Shown here piece by piece: positions 49,503 to 61,094 of a stretch of DNA of 64,000 bases. Both the position numbers and the translations under genes were made by a program. The notes under the pieces are model-generated. The model worked only from the letters and a program-made list of their open reading frames with translations. It was not told the origin of the DNA and did not search any database. Within the stretch, counting starts at the first letter, position 1. Each line of letters begins with the position of its first letter. Origin of the DNA: Synchiropus splendidus (taxonomy: Eukaryota > Chordata > Actinopteri > Syngnathiformes > Callionymidae); assembly GCF_027744825.2 (NCBI RefSeq), contig NC_071342.1, forward strand, positions 15,271,501 through 15,335,500, given 5' to 3'.

Positions 49503-49528
49503 GTGTGTGTGTGTGTGTGTGTGTGTGT
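49503..49528 (+). repeat. (GT)13 microsatellite
   Basis: Alternating GT, read directly. Confidence 0.93.
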
Positions 49529-50484
49529 CTGCATGTTTACGTCTGTGTGTGCGTGTGTTACTGTCTGTCAAGATGAGGTGACCTGATTGCTCAGCTGAGC
49601 AGTGAGGGAAGACCCAGCCTTGTGTTGTCAGGGAAGCACCAATGAAAACCACCAGAGATGGACCACAACGCTCCCTGGATGGCAGCCCCTCCCTCCTCTG
49701 GCCATCTAATGTTTTGTGGAAGTGCCATGCTCCCCCCCTCCCCGCCTCACACACACACACTCCTGACCATGCCAAAGCAGATTTGGAGATGAAAAATGAT
49801 CCACCACTGGCTGTGCATTGCTCCATCGCCTCCTGGCTAAAATTCGGTGGGTCAGGCCAAATCCCATTTAAAGACCCTTTATCCTTTTTGCTGTGATCAT
49901 TGTTCTTTTGTCGTCAATGTTGCACCATTTCACAAAACCTCATCCATAATTTCTTTATTTTTTTGTCCTAAATAAGAGGGGCCCGGCAAGTCTTTACAGA
50001 GTGATGTGGGAGTTGTGTTTTTTTTTGGAAACTCCACCAGCTACTGGAGCTGCTGGTCTGTAAAACCAGCAATGAAACACGTCCCACTGCCTGAAGGAGC
50101 TGTTAACCCACTTAAATGAATTTAATTTGTTTAGGTTTTAGAGGAGTGTTGGCATTACATGATGGCTTAAATGCGGTTTTTGGAGGATTTTCCTTGAATG
50201 CACCACAGTACGACCCCCAGAATGTGGGTTTGGTTTCATGTGACCTGCATATTTAGGTGGACGTTCCAGAGCAGTCACTTCAAAGGAATAAAAAACACCT
50301 TTGTATTATTACATTTGGGGGTCTCATGGTTATATTTGAATTCAATATTAATATTGTAGAAGTTTGAATATGAAGTATTGAGAAATTTCAGCTGTGAAAA
50401 GCTGTGGCTTATTTTCCATTTTTTGAATTTATTTATTTTTTGTTTGTTTATTGCCTGCATCATGCATATCTTTTACTTTCCTAC
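49529..50484. other. non-coding spacer
   Basis: Nothing recognised. Confidence 0.45.
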
Positions 50485-50553
50485 TTCTATCTATCTATTT
50501 GTCTGTCTGTCTGACTGTCTATCCTGTCCCTCCATCCATCCATCCATCCATTC
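50485..50553 (+). repeat. compound CTAT/CTGT/CCAT tetranucleotide tract
   Basis: Short CTAT, CTGT and CCAT runs are joined end to end, a smaller relative of the 47.2 kb tract. Confidence 0.85.
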
Positions 50554-51497
50554 TGGTGTTCTTTTTGTGATTTAACCTTTTCCTATTAGTTATTGCAATG
50601 ACTTATTATTATGAAAGTACATCGAATACAGTCAGTTTATTAATGCTCTGACTGTAAAATAACCAAGTCAGGGCTTAAATTTTCTAGAATAAAAGGTGTG
50701 CAGTTATTCAACAATAGCGGTAAAACAAATATTTTCCTCGGACTGTACTCTCAAAAGTGGAGAGCTGCACTGCTGGACAAAGTCTTGTGAACAAAATGCA
50801 CACTGGCACAAAGAGAAATTGGCCCCTGACTGCCCGGGGCCTGGACTCAGCGTCCCTGCGGTGAGCTGTGTGTTTGTGTGTACCGGCTTAATAACCTCAG
50901 TATCACCATCCCACCCCTACTGCTCTGTCTTATTACCCCCTATACTCGGTGTCCATTGGAAGTGGAGGACCAGGATGGATTTCCAGCCGCACCTCAGGGG
51001 GCAGCGACGTGTTAGCAAGTCCGGGCTGAAGCTGCACTCCAGTACGGCTGAGGGAGAAAAATTGAACAGTAGGGAAGCGTGGAAAGAGAGAGAGGATGCG
51101 CTGGAGGAGTGTTTTCAGATGCTGGAGCTTGGATGAGTAAAGGGCTAGAGTGGTACAGTAATGCTGCTTCAGGTGAAGATGCAGTGGCTCGTGTGTCACT
51201 GTGACACTTGCTTGTCAGTGGCGCTGACCAGTTAAATGGCCATGCTTGAAGGAGTCACATGTTAATATCCATCATCAATAGTGGCAGATAAAATGATGGC
51301 ATGATTCAAAAGTTGAAATAAAAAGACAACCTGTTGAGAGAAATCCAATATAATATATTATTATTATTGTCAATAATAGTGATAAAGCCATGGGAAATAA
51401 TACTGACCTCATGTTTTTTTTTATCAACACAAATATATTTGTGTCAAAATGTTTTGTGAACTTAATGTCGCTGTTATTATCATTTAAATGACCTATA

Positions 51498-51500
<3 letters not shown>
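50554..51500. other. non-coding spacer
   Basis: A 146-codon plus-strand frame (50696-51136) begins at a non-ATG codon and has no recognisable domain. No gene supported. Confidence 0.45.

Positions 51501-51587
<87 letters not shown>
51501..51587. repeat. (TA)43 microsatellite
   Basis: An uninterrupted TA alternation of about 87 bases, read directly. Such tracts extrude cruciforms and vary in length between individuals. The Tyr-Ile frame across it is an artefact. Confidence 0.96.
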
Positions 51588-51590
<3 letters not shown>

Positions 51591-52995
51591 TTATATCAGC
51601 TGTGATATATAAACTCATAACAAATAATACTGACCATATATTTCATTTTTTTATTGCTTCTCAACACAAATATTTTTGTTACGCTTTTTTATGCAAATCA
51701 AATGTCTAATAATAATAATTTAAAGGTTATCCAAGTATCATATTTTTAGAAATATTGTAAACTGTACAAAATATGTTAAATCTTATCTTTTTATCTAAAT
51801 ACTTTATTAAATTATACACATTTTGCAAATGTTTTTTCTGACTTTACACACTGTATTATTCAACATGTCTGAAGTGACTGAATCTTTAAGTGAAGGATGA
51901 ACCGTCCCTTTTCTTCAGGATTCTATAGTTCCCACTCTCACACACACTCTCACGCTCAAATAGACTTGTCAGGTCCGCTGGAGAAACATGAGCTTTGCAA
52001 AGTGGCTGTTTCTTTTGTTACCAGCTTCAGACTAGCACACTCTCTCCCTGCAGCTGGTACAATAGACTTGTAGTAATATATGCCGCTCATGTTGTGAAGC
52101 ACTCGCTGCAAGTGAGAACTGCTTGTGTGCCTGTGTGGACACACATGAGACTCACCCCAGCGCATGTTTATTGTTTGCCATTGAAGTCGCCTATATGGGT
52201 CTTTTCAATAGTTCGGGTCCTTGCCGTGTGTGTCACAGGTGTCTTCATGCAAGTGTCTATATCAGTGTTTGTGTCTGGGGCCACATGCCTCAGTCAGAAT
52301 CCGGAGGGTCAGGTGTCTGTCTGCTCTGAGCGGAACGCTAATGGCTCACATTTCAGAGGAGGTCATCTGTGCTGCTCCAGGGGGCCTCCGGGGGTCAAAG
52401 TTTATACTACAGAGGCACGGAGAAGGAAGGGGCTGACCTAAAGACGCCACCTCACACACACACATAGGCACACAGTCTTATCCTGACAGATAACCCTAAC
52501 CTCACTTTAACCCGTAACCAACCCGCAAGTGTCTTCCGAATCATTCTTTAAAACATATGCATCAAATGCAGATCTTAGAGTTGCTGGTTTTAAAGAGCAG
52601 ATATAGGTTACATGTTAAACCAGTACGCTGCCTCTGCAGGTTTTTGGACTGTGGGAGGAAGAGTGGCCAGTTACCCATGTTGTATACTGTGACTGGAGTT
52701 GAGAGGAGAAAATAATCCTAAATTTAATCAAATTTTGTGTCTTAAATATTATTAAACAAGAACAGAAGTAGGCAGAAGTTTAACTGTCATGATAGAATTT
52801 GCTTAAAATATGTCAAATATCTGCATTTTATTGAAACATAAACATACATATTGGCAGACATTTTCGACAGTAATAGCTCTGGGGAACAAAAACTGGCATT
52901 AAATTGGGAAACAAGAAAATTAAGACATGACAAAAGTAACTTACTTAACTAAAATAGATATAAAATATAATAGATATAAATCTTAAAATCTCATT
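51588..52995. other. AT-rich spacer
   Basis: The window's longest frame, 148 codons at 51995-52441 (+), has Cys/Val-rich low-information content and no domain. No gene supported. Confidence 0.45.
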
Positions 52996-53076
52996 TGAAG
53001 TTTTGTCGTGACCTTATGAGGGCTGCACAAGTACAGGCAAAGGGCCCCTTGTGGCCCCCAGGCCACACTTTACCCA
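52996..53076 (+). mobile_element. hAT-like 3'-end fragment, 'atgagggctgc' family, copy 1
   Basis: gtcgtgaccttatgagggct is followed by agggccccttgtggccccca and ggccacacttt. It is shared with 57088-57150, and its GGCC...GGCCCC subterminal region is also shared with 58780-58840. The left end is not found. Confidence 0.5.
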
Positions 53077-54209
53077 CGTCTTTTCCATACGTTTCTTTGA
53101 CGCTGCAGATCGCTTTGTCACTGTTATTTATATCTCGCTGTCTTTTATCTGACAAATTATTGCCAGCGTGCTGTCAGGTTTCAGACTCAGAATAAGAAAT
53201 GCTGTCAGTTCCTCCTTCTGGTTGTCTTCAGTCTGACCCCCTCCCACTCTTTCCGTCTCTATCTCTTCTGTACAGGAACTGACCAATTTCCTGAACCTGT
53301 TTTTTCCATTTGGCTTCCCTGTGCGTGTATCTCGTACATGTTTCTGTGTTCGTCATCCTCGGAGTATCACTGGCTTTCAGCGAGCGGCTTAAAATGTCAC
53401 ACTGGCTCAATTTCATGCAGCAGAACTGGTTTGAGGAAGACCTTGTCTGCTGAGGGCAGTCGGGCTGTGACATGAGAAGAATATGTATTTTGGGAAATTT
53501 GTTCAATCTCCGCTGATAACACACTACACTGCTGTGTCTTCAGGTTTGAGGAAAGGATTTTTTGTGGAGATGAGTTACTTGAATGGACTGTAAATATTAA
53601 CCAGCCAACTTAGGAGGTAATAAAACTAGCATCCGGCAAGACGACATTTACGCCTTTCTGATCCTCTGTTTGACATAAATTCTATGTGTCACATTTTGAA
53701 AGTAATCCAAAAGCTGTGCGCGAATGTAAAAAATACATATATTGTTGTTTATTTCTGGCAGTCAGACAGGCTGTGAGTCTCCCAACTATATGTTATATAT
53801 ATATTATGATAGTTGTTCAGTCACCAAATAAGATAAACTACGTAACATGTGTGATGCATGTTGTTAATATAACTTCAAATCTAGTGGGGTTGTGTATAAA
53901 GTAGCCTGTGGACAACTGAAATGTTTTTGATCAAGGCGAGTGCAATTCGAATAAAGGTTTTGACTGGAAAAGTTAAGAAGGAAGAAGGAAGCAGCTCTGT
54001 TCCCGATTATGAAAATAGCCTATCGTCCAGTGAAGTTTTATGTGGTTGCTATGGTGACAGGGTTATTCATTGAACCTCACCCAACGAGCTGCATCCTAAA
54101 GAAGTGTGCATATTGACATGAAATAAGGCTCAGTATGAACTCAACTTCTGTGATCATCCACTCACGTCCTAATAAACCAGCAGTGCAGTGCGTCGCTTAT
54201 TCAGATGAG
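53077..54209. other. non-coding spacer
   Basis: No gene supported. An X-box-like GTTGCTATGGTGAC is annotated separately. Confidence 0.45.
54045..54058 (+). promoter_or_regulatory. weak RFX X-box-like site
   Basis: GTTGCTATGGTGAC differs from the palindromic X-box consensus (GTTGCCATGGYAAC) at two positions. RFX factors bind this motif, often at ciliary and immune promoters. No promoter is evident here. Confidence 0.25.
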
Positions 54210-54520
54210 AACAATGATTCACCGCTTCACACGTCCTGTAGCGTCCGCCGTGTTGGTTTCTGCAGTCTCTAACATCAGCTCCGATCAGCCGACACAACAA
54301 ATGTTTTTCCCATTCAGATTGACGCAATTACCGCCCGACTTAAACTTCATTTAGTGTCTGCTGACTGAGTGTTTGTGTACATTAGGCCCTGCTTTTGTGC
54401 GAGCGTGTGTGTGGCCGACGCCGCCTCAGTTGATGAGGGAGATCCTTATTGCCCCCGGCACTGTGGCTCATGAAAATCAATGTTTGATTTGCTGGCTACT
54501 TGATAAAGGATTTAATGCTG
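54210..54520. promoter_or_regulatory. candidate conserved regulatory block
   Basis: Repeat-free sequence with GACGCAATTACCGCC, CTCATGAAAATCAATGTTTG and GATAAAGGATTTAATGC words. Texture and homeodomain-type cores resemble conserved non-coding elements. Confidence 0.3.
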
Positions 54521-54524
54521 AAAC

Positions 54525-54558
54525 CCCGCCTCCCCCTCCCCCTCCTCCTCCCCCTCTG
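54525..54558 (+). repeat. (CCT)n/(CCCCT)n pyrimidine tract
   Basis: A C/T-only tract that translates as poly-proline in one frame. Simple sequence. Confidence 0.85.
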
Positions 54559-55480
54559 CTTGCCCTACAGAAAATTGCCTTATTGAGTTCATTTGTTCTT
54601 GTTCCTTTCGTGGTTGCATACATATGGAGTACAGTTGCCACCCTTCATGCCTATGTGCGTGTAACTGTGCGCAGGTAATGAGGCTGCTGTTATTGTCCGA
54701 TCAGACTGGCGTCCACTAGCTGTTGACCGCAAATGTGTCCGGAGGGGTGTGTAACCCCCTTTGCTCCTGGCTCTTGGTGTGTGTATCGACCGGACTTTGG
54801 AATGCAGGAACGCCTGCTCGGCACATAAAATCAATGGCTGCTGTTTTCTCTCCTCCGACGGCTTTCTGTTATCTGCAATGAATACAAAGCACATATTGTA
54901 GTAGGCAGGACACACTCACGCGCCTCGTCTTCATGTCCACTCCCCATTCATTTGGGTGGAGGGTCACACGCGGCCCCCGCAGGAGATGGGGCTGAATTAC
55001 AAGTCTGTATCATTGAAGGCAGTATGACTCTCAAAGTATTCCAACGCCGCCTTAGTTACACAGACGCCGCGATGTTTGTATCGCATTCTGAATCAACATT
55101 GGCAATAAGGTATATCTCATTGGAGCCGCGCTGCAGTTATTGCTCTACTGATGCCACAATATGTGTTTGCTGAAGTGTTTATTCAACAAGCAAGCCGCTC
55201 TTTTATGTCAGGTGCAGGGATACATTATGCGAGTCTTTCACTCCGTGCCCTCCGCTCTGTTCCCGTCATTGTCCGTATATCTGATTAGGATTAAAGATAG
55301 TGGAACAAGGAGAAGGGGAAGTGGACGATTACAGCCTCCGTCCAGGGGGTCCGTCTGTCTGCTGTCAGAAAATAGAATTCATTTGTCTGATCCAGATGCT
55401 TGTGCTCTGCTCTCTCTTTGTGCATGTTGCTCGGTCAGAAGAGATGTTGGGACGCCAGGATGAGGCGGGGGCAGTTTAGC
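54559..55480. other. mixed sequence, part possibly regulatory
   Basis: 54980-55200 is repeat-free and moderately rich in CpG, with GATTTGTATCGCATTCTG-like complexity. No gene or domain supported. Confidence 0.35.
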
Positions 55481-55491
55481 GGGGGGGGGGG
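55481..55491 (+). repeat. G11 homopolymer tract
   Basis: Uninterrupted run of 11 G. Confidence 0.88.
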
Positions 55492-56549
55492 TTGGTCTCA
55501 TATCCTTTGGGCGGATTTTCACTTAGAAGAGCAGTTGTTGCCTGATGACTACCGGGTCTTGTTTGACATCCTGGCTAGCTCTCATTCTGTCACCCTGCCG
55601 ATCCGAATCAAATCTATCTTTTAATACTTCATTGTAAAAAGAATGATCTTCCGCTCTCCAACGTCCTGTCACGTTGTTTATGTCTCCATAGTGCTGTATT
55701 TAGATCCTGTTTTGTGTGGGTGCGTCAGCATTCAGTCTGTTGCTGAGGCTTGATGGTGTCATCGACAAAAATAGTATGTATTTTTCCCAAGTGTTAAAAA
55801 GAGGTATCCGAATAACACTTGAGGTGAGAATGTGCCTCCTCCCCTGCATTTATCTCTTAATGCTAGTGTTGTGGAATGAACAGTGTATACTTTCTTTTTT
55901 TTTTTTTTAAACATCTGTACACGGTTAGAGTCGCGGCAGGTTGAGCCTCTCTCTGAGGTACTTCAAGAGCTACTCTCGCTTGCCTGACTACTTGATACAT
56001 CCAGGATGCCGCGGGTTGATGGATGGTCCCAGGCTGGGGGGCTGCAGTGCAGGATGCTGGAGGAGGTCCTCGAGGTCCCTGAAGGAAGTACTCCTAGTGG
56101 GAGAGGGGAGAGGGAAACAGAAACCTGCCATAAATCAAACTCCTTTCACCTGCCATGTCTCCACTCTGCCTAGCGTTTTCTCCTCATCCATTCTGCCACC
56201 CGTCCTTCTGTACCAGCATTCTCTGGGCTTCAGTCTGCTCACATCACTTCGGGGAGGTGTTTAATGCTATTACGAGGTGGCAGCCTAGGCACGCTGCCCT
56301 ACAACCAGGAGAGATGGACTCGTGCCGCGGCTCCGCAAGACTTAGTTTTTCTTAATTCACTTAAACCTGGGTGCTTCTGTTCCCCGACGCCAGCCTCTTT
56401 AACTTTCCGGTCCACGGCAGCCCTCTAATGCCCGTCTGAGACCGCTGTAATGCGAGGGGTTGCTCTTTTAGTTGCTCTCAGGCCGGTAAGAACATTACAA
56501 GGTTTCCTGGGTTAGTTGGGAGGGTTGAGCTGGAGCTTATGCTGCTGCT
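55492..56549. other. non-coding spacer
   Basis: Contains a T14 run at 55895-55908. A 107-codon plus-strand frame at 55941-56264 has no domain. No gene supported. Confidence 0.45.
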
Positions 56550-56680
56550 CTCACAGCTTATTGTGGAGGAACACTGGAATTTCATTAGATAGCAGCTACA
56601 TTTTGAATTACGGGATCTGTGTGGTTCCTACATGCAAATAATGCTCTGGTAGGAACATTTCAGCTGAAATTTAGTGTCTT
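56550..56680. promoter_or_regulatory. candidate conserved block with an octamer site
   Basis: Exact octamer ATGCAAAT at 56632-56639 in the context CATGCAAATAATGC, with TTTCATTAG and TTTGAATTAC nearby. Repeat-free. Inferred regulatory element. Confidence 0.3.
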
Positions 56681-57087
56681 TTTTTAGGTCTAGCCAGAAC
56701 TCAAACCTTAAAAAATTAATGGCATCGTCATCTTGACATGGGTAGGAAATGAAATTTGCAAAGGTGCCGCATTATATACTGTGGTCATAAGGGAAGAAAA
56801 ATGATTCATTTAAATTTGACTTGCATTTTGTGGCTAAAACAATGAAAAATATGGGAAACGTGTTATTATGCCATGACATTGTTTGCTTAAATCTTGGCCA
56901 CACAGTTTTTTGTGATTTATTTATTTATTTATTTTTTTTTTTTTAAGGGATAATTCTGTGATTTTTTTAAACCTGCTTTGATTTAACTTTTTTCAATTTT
57001 ATTTGAGATTCCTTTCAATAACTATGGGGGAAGAAAAAGACAGACACGAGGAAAGAAAATAGTTATAAATTCAATGTTAATTTAGTT
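56681..57087. other. AT-rich spacer with (TTTA)n and T-run
   Basis: A (TTTA)n and poly-T tract lies at 56915-56944. No gene supported. Confidence 0.5.
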
Positions 57088-57150
57088 TTGCTGTGACCTC
57101 ATGAGGGCTGCCTAAGTCCAGAGCAAGGGCCAGGTGTAGCCCCCATGTCT
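57088..57150 (+). mobile_element. hAT-like 3'-end fragment, 'atgagggctgc' family, copy 2
   Basis: gctgtgacctcatgagggct, then cagagcaagggccaggtgta and gcccccatg, match copy 1 at 52996 in the same order. Truncated copy without a left end. Confidence 0.5.
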
Positions 57151-57269
57151 TATCCCAATAAAATCAGCTTGGATTTAGAATGCGACTCATATCACTCTTG
57201 TCCTCATTTCACATAATCCTTCCAGATTTTCCCTTAATTGTACGATAAGACATTTATTTCCAGTCAAGT

Positions 57270-57500
57270 ATTGTGCAGCTAATGGCATTAATAATGGTTA
57301 ACAGCAGAGGAATAATGAACATCTTCTGCCCGCCCGCCCCTTGACCCTAAATACGTCCAGCTTTTCTTCCTTATCTCTAATCTCTTGACTGTATATTAAA
57401 TGAGCAACAGTGTGGGCTCATTAAAAATGCATGCTGCGCATTGAGCTTAGGAGACCAATTATCCCACCTAGCTTCTTTACAATGGCTCATAATAAAAGCC
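57270..57500. promoter_or_regulatory. candidate conserved regulatory block
   Basis: Words such as GGCATTAATAATGG, TATTAAATGAGCAAC, CATTAAAAATGCATGC and CCAATTATCCC cluster in repeat-free DNA. Homeodomain-type cores recur. Inferred element. Confidence 0.3.
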
Positions 57501-58311
57501 CCTGCAGTCGGCTGCTCCCTGACTGCCTCAGCCACTCTCACCCATCACCTTTCCCTCTCTCTGCCTCTGTCGCTCCCTTTCTTTCGCTCTCCCACTCCAG
57601 CAGCGCGTTGTCTTCACACCAGATCATCAGTAAACAGGCTTTTCAGTGGATTTGATGGAGTGCGGTTTTGATCTGCCGGGATTTGTGCTCGTGGCAGGAG
57701 GGTTATAATACAGAACAGCTTTACAGGTGGCGGACAGTGACATCACACTTACACACACACGTGCTGTCTCACCTGTTCAATCATTCCCTTGTTGAAAAAA
57801 AAAAGAATCAGATAGCTGAGGAGACTGTTTACTGTGGCGGACATCAAATGCTCGCAGGGGGAACCTGCATGATTGGAACATTCCAAAGTCCCGGCACTGG
57901 TGACGGGCACATCAAAAGGTTGCCATCGCCACATGCATATGGAACTTTAACGCTCAGCCGCCATCTTTCATGTGCGTGTGCTGAACCGCTGAGGTTCGCT
58001 TTGAGGATCAAACAATCGTAGTTTTACCTCGCAGCAGGCATGTAAACAGTATGAGCCGCGAAGGCAGCGTGATGGTGTTTCTGCTGCTAATGATTAGTTT
58101 GTTTGAGCATGTGTACTTCAGCGCAGGGGGGCGACAGGTGACCACCTCAGCGAACATCACACGGAAGGATCCTAACCTTCACTCTGATGACACGGAAAGG
58201 GCAGTTGTGCAAAAAAAACCTCACACATTAAAAACTCTTTTATGCTATTTATAAAACTAATACTGCTATTATTTCCCGTCTTCCATCATGAAAAATTTTC
58301 TCCATAAATAC
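57501..58311. other. non-coding spacer
   Basis: Overlapping frames near 57431-57671 come from a C/T-rich patch. No gene supported. Confidence 0.45.
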
Positions 58312-58491
58312 TGTAATATCCAGAAGGATTCCACAGAAGCGAGAGTAGGATGTATTCCAACGGGTCTTTATTTCACCACAACCGAAGATAACTTCTTCAC
58401 GCTTGCCGTACCGCGCTCTCACTTCCTGCAACCCCGTCCCGCTGCCCCTACCCTTGGGACACACTTCTGCAACAACATGGCCGACAGAACA
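58312..58491 (-). mobile_element. possible solo LTR
   Basis: On the minus strand the block starts TGTTCTGTCGGCC and ends GGATATTACA, giving the TG...CA ends of a long terminal repeat. An AATAAA signal followed by about 50 bases to the end has the expected R-U5 layout, and a GC-rich 5' half precedes it. No convincing target-site duplication, second LTR or internal coding region is visible, so the call is weak. Confidence 0.3.
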
Positions 58492-58556
58492 TTGCAGATC
58501 AACAATAAAACTAGAATATAATAAAACTATTTAACAGGTATTACAATACCTTTAAA

Positions 58557-58840
58557 CAGGGGTCTCCAACGAATCACATAGAAGGTCAAAATATAATAAA
58601 TAAGCAAGACACCAGTCCATCTGGTTTTAGAGGCTTGAATATTCATTTGTATCCTGCTGCAAAATAACCTGACAAGGAGCAAAGCTTGAGCACTGCAATC
58701 GCCATGGTTACATCATGCAGGTTTTGCTGCGCTAGAGCTGATTTTTAGTTTGTTTGAGTACTTATTTAAAGCTCTTCTGGGCCACCTCAAGTGACTAGCA
58801 GGGCCAGATTTGGCCCCTGCGCCTTGATTTTGACGCCTTG
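58557..58840 (+). mobile_element. non-autonomous hAT-like element
   Basis: Left end caggggtctccaac and right end tgattttgacgccttg are the mutated CAGGGGT...TTTGACACCCCTG pair of hAT-type elements. The right subterminal region (agggccagatttggcccctg) resembles the fragments at 52996 and 57088. About 284 bases, no coding capacity. The 8-base flanks do not match well. Confidence 0.6.
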
Positions 58841-60854
58841 CAGTTTATCTTAATCTCTATTGTCCAGTGCATTAAGATGTCGCCATCATTTAAACTCCTA
58901 TCCGACAGTCCACCCTGATCAAAAACAACTTGGCTGACAGGTTTTTGCTGCATTTATTTTTCATGAAGGCCACCGTCAGTGTCTTAAAAGTGCTACAGAT
59001 CAGAGTGTTCACAGTCCCGACTTGCATTGCTGGCAGCATGGAGATCACCGTGGCCCATTGTAAATTCCCGGACGTCATATCAGTTTAGTAAGCGATGCAT
59101 GAGTTTCAGCCCCAGAGCAGCTGTTTAATCCACCTAGCAGAAGACTCAGTGCTAGTGAAAGGCCAGAAGGATGGCAAAACTGTTGCAGTCTAAAATAGGC
59201 TGCAGAAACGCTCCATCTTGTCCCTCCCTTTTTTAATAATGCAAACTTGGACGGCACAAAGGTCACATAAACACAAGCTAATGCACTGGTGATTGGAGAG
59301 TTACTTGCCGTGGCCTTCTTAGAATAAGTGTCTGCTTTTAATTGGCCAAGCTTGTCAGGGCCAGGAAGCAGATTTGGTTTGATGTTTGCCAACTGAGGAA
59401 ATCCCTCCTTCACTCCCTGTAGGTGTTGTTAAAATCAGACTTCATTAATAGTCTCCATGTAATGAAGAGGAAGCAGTGGGCGGCAGGCAAGCAGAGGGAA
59501 AGTGAGGTTCAGTGATCCCCACCTACCTTTCTTTTTAATTCCATTTGTCACCAGCATTGACAAATCACAGAGAGATTACTTGAGAGTTATGAGGAGGTGG
59601 AGATTTTAAATGAAGCTCAAAGCCCCGGCTTGTCGTGCTGCCGCACACTTTTCATGAGAAGTCTCCGTTGCAGCTGGTAAACACTGGGGCATCACTTTGT
59701 TCTGGGATGTTTTGGATCATTTGTGCGTGATTAGTGAGTCTGACTGACTCCGTTTGGTGTGTGTATTGTCTGTGGCTGCCCCCTCTGCACCCGATTGTAC
59801 ACACAACACGCACACGTACTCGCCATCTTCTGGTGTTTACGCAGAGCTGGGTGGAAAACATAAATTGGAGACAGAGTGTTCCCCGTTTTGCTGGGCTTGA
59901 AGGAGGGCCTCAGCTTGGAAAGCTGGCTTTCCTCTCAGGAAGTGTTGTTCCTCACTACTCTCCATAAACACTGGAAAAGAGACCCAAAGAAAATGTCCCT
60001 GACTCACTATTTCCACTGTAAACAGACCGACATACACATATTATACAGCTCACGCTCTCCATCCTTCTCTCGCTCTGCACTTTTCTCCTTCTCATCTCGT
60101 AAATTTTCCCAAGGTCTGACCCTCAGCTGAGAGGCCAAATGTTCAACTTTTGCTCCGTGATCTGTGCGTTCACTTTCAGTTTTGAAAAGCAACTTAGTCA
60201 AAGTAGCTTGCTATTTAAGATGGCATTGATAAGATGTTTAATGTTGACTGTGCTTGAGCTCAACACACTGCCCGTTTCCCAGAAACGTATTTGGTGTCGC
60301 GTCCTTGCCAGCCTTCAAAATGTGAGAAGTAAGTGATGGGGACAAATAACAGTTATTAATATATTCATATTTGCCTCGCCCCCTTGACATTGCAATTGCT
60401 ACATATCTGGACGAAGGTATAGCTTTCGCAGTGTTTCCATGACCACCACATTTGTCTGTCAACTTTATTCCTACTTCTATCAGCATGCAGTGAGTCATAC
60501 TCATCGCTACTTTATGAAAATGTCTGAGAACAATAAGCTGTATATGACACAGAAAGTCTCTCTGGTTTAAGTATGTTTGGAACAACGTGACTGTCGGACT
60601 GTAAATGTCAGCAGAGCTTTGTTTGTGAGCGCAGAGGTGGCTACAAGTTTGTTTGTGTGGTGTAATGACTCAAATAAAGCAATGTAATGATATAATGATC
60701 TGAGCCAAAGCTTTAAAAAGGGTGTTTATGTGAGTTGACTGGCAGGTGGCTGGAAGGCTCCCAGCGTTGTGGGCATTATCGCTCATAATGGAAATGTGGT
60801 CATGATGCCAAATGCGAGTGAGCGCACTTCACCGGCCAGACAGCTTTGCTTTTT
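58841..60854. other. non-coding spacer
   Basis: Frames of 60-115 codons on both strands lack domains. A GTAAGT donor at 60328 has only a weak acceptor. No gene supported. Confidence 0.5.
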
Positions 60855-61094
60855 ACCTCCGCCAAGGAGGTTATGTTTTTGATGGCGTTGGGTTGTCTGT
60901 GTTCAAAATAACTTGAGAAGTTATGGATGGATTTGGATCATTTTTTCAAGACATATGTGAAATGGGACCCAGAATTTGAAAGGATTTTTTTAATTGATAT
61001 TGGAAGGTAGGCTATTTGTCATTGGGAGGTTGTGATGGCAATGGAATGAAGCTGCTTGGCGTAGGTTTGCGAACTCTCAGTGCTTTCTTAGTTT
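60855..61094 (+). mobile_element. fish-type dispersed repeat, 'acctccgccaaggaggttatg' family
   Basis: The head acctccgccaaggaggttat, a middle with agaagttatggatggatttg, and the tail gtttgcgaactctcagtgct occur in the order I recall for an abundant interspersed repeat of fish and some invertebrates. Its head is self-complementary (cctccgccaaggagg). No coding capacity. The superfamily is not assigned. Confidence 0.6.

Noticed and set aside
50696..51136. 146-codon plus-strand frame
   Set aside because: Non-ATG start, no domain, and overlapping minus-strand frame of similar quality.
51488..51709. Tyr-Ile repeat frame
   Set aside because: Translation of the (TA)43 tract.
51995..52441. 148-codon plus-strand frame, the longest in the window
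   Set aside because: No domain, no splice partners, no credible start context. Frames of this size are expected by chance in 64 kb.
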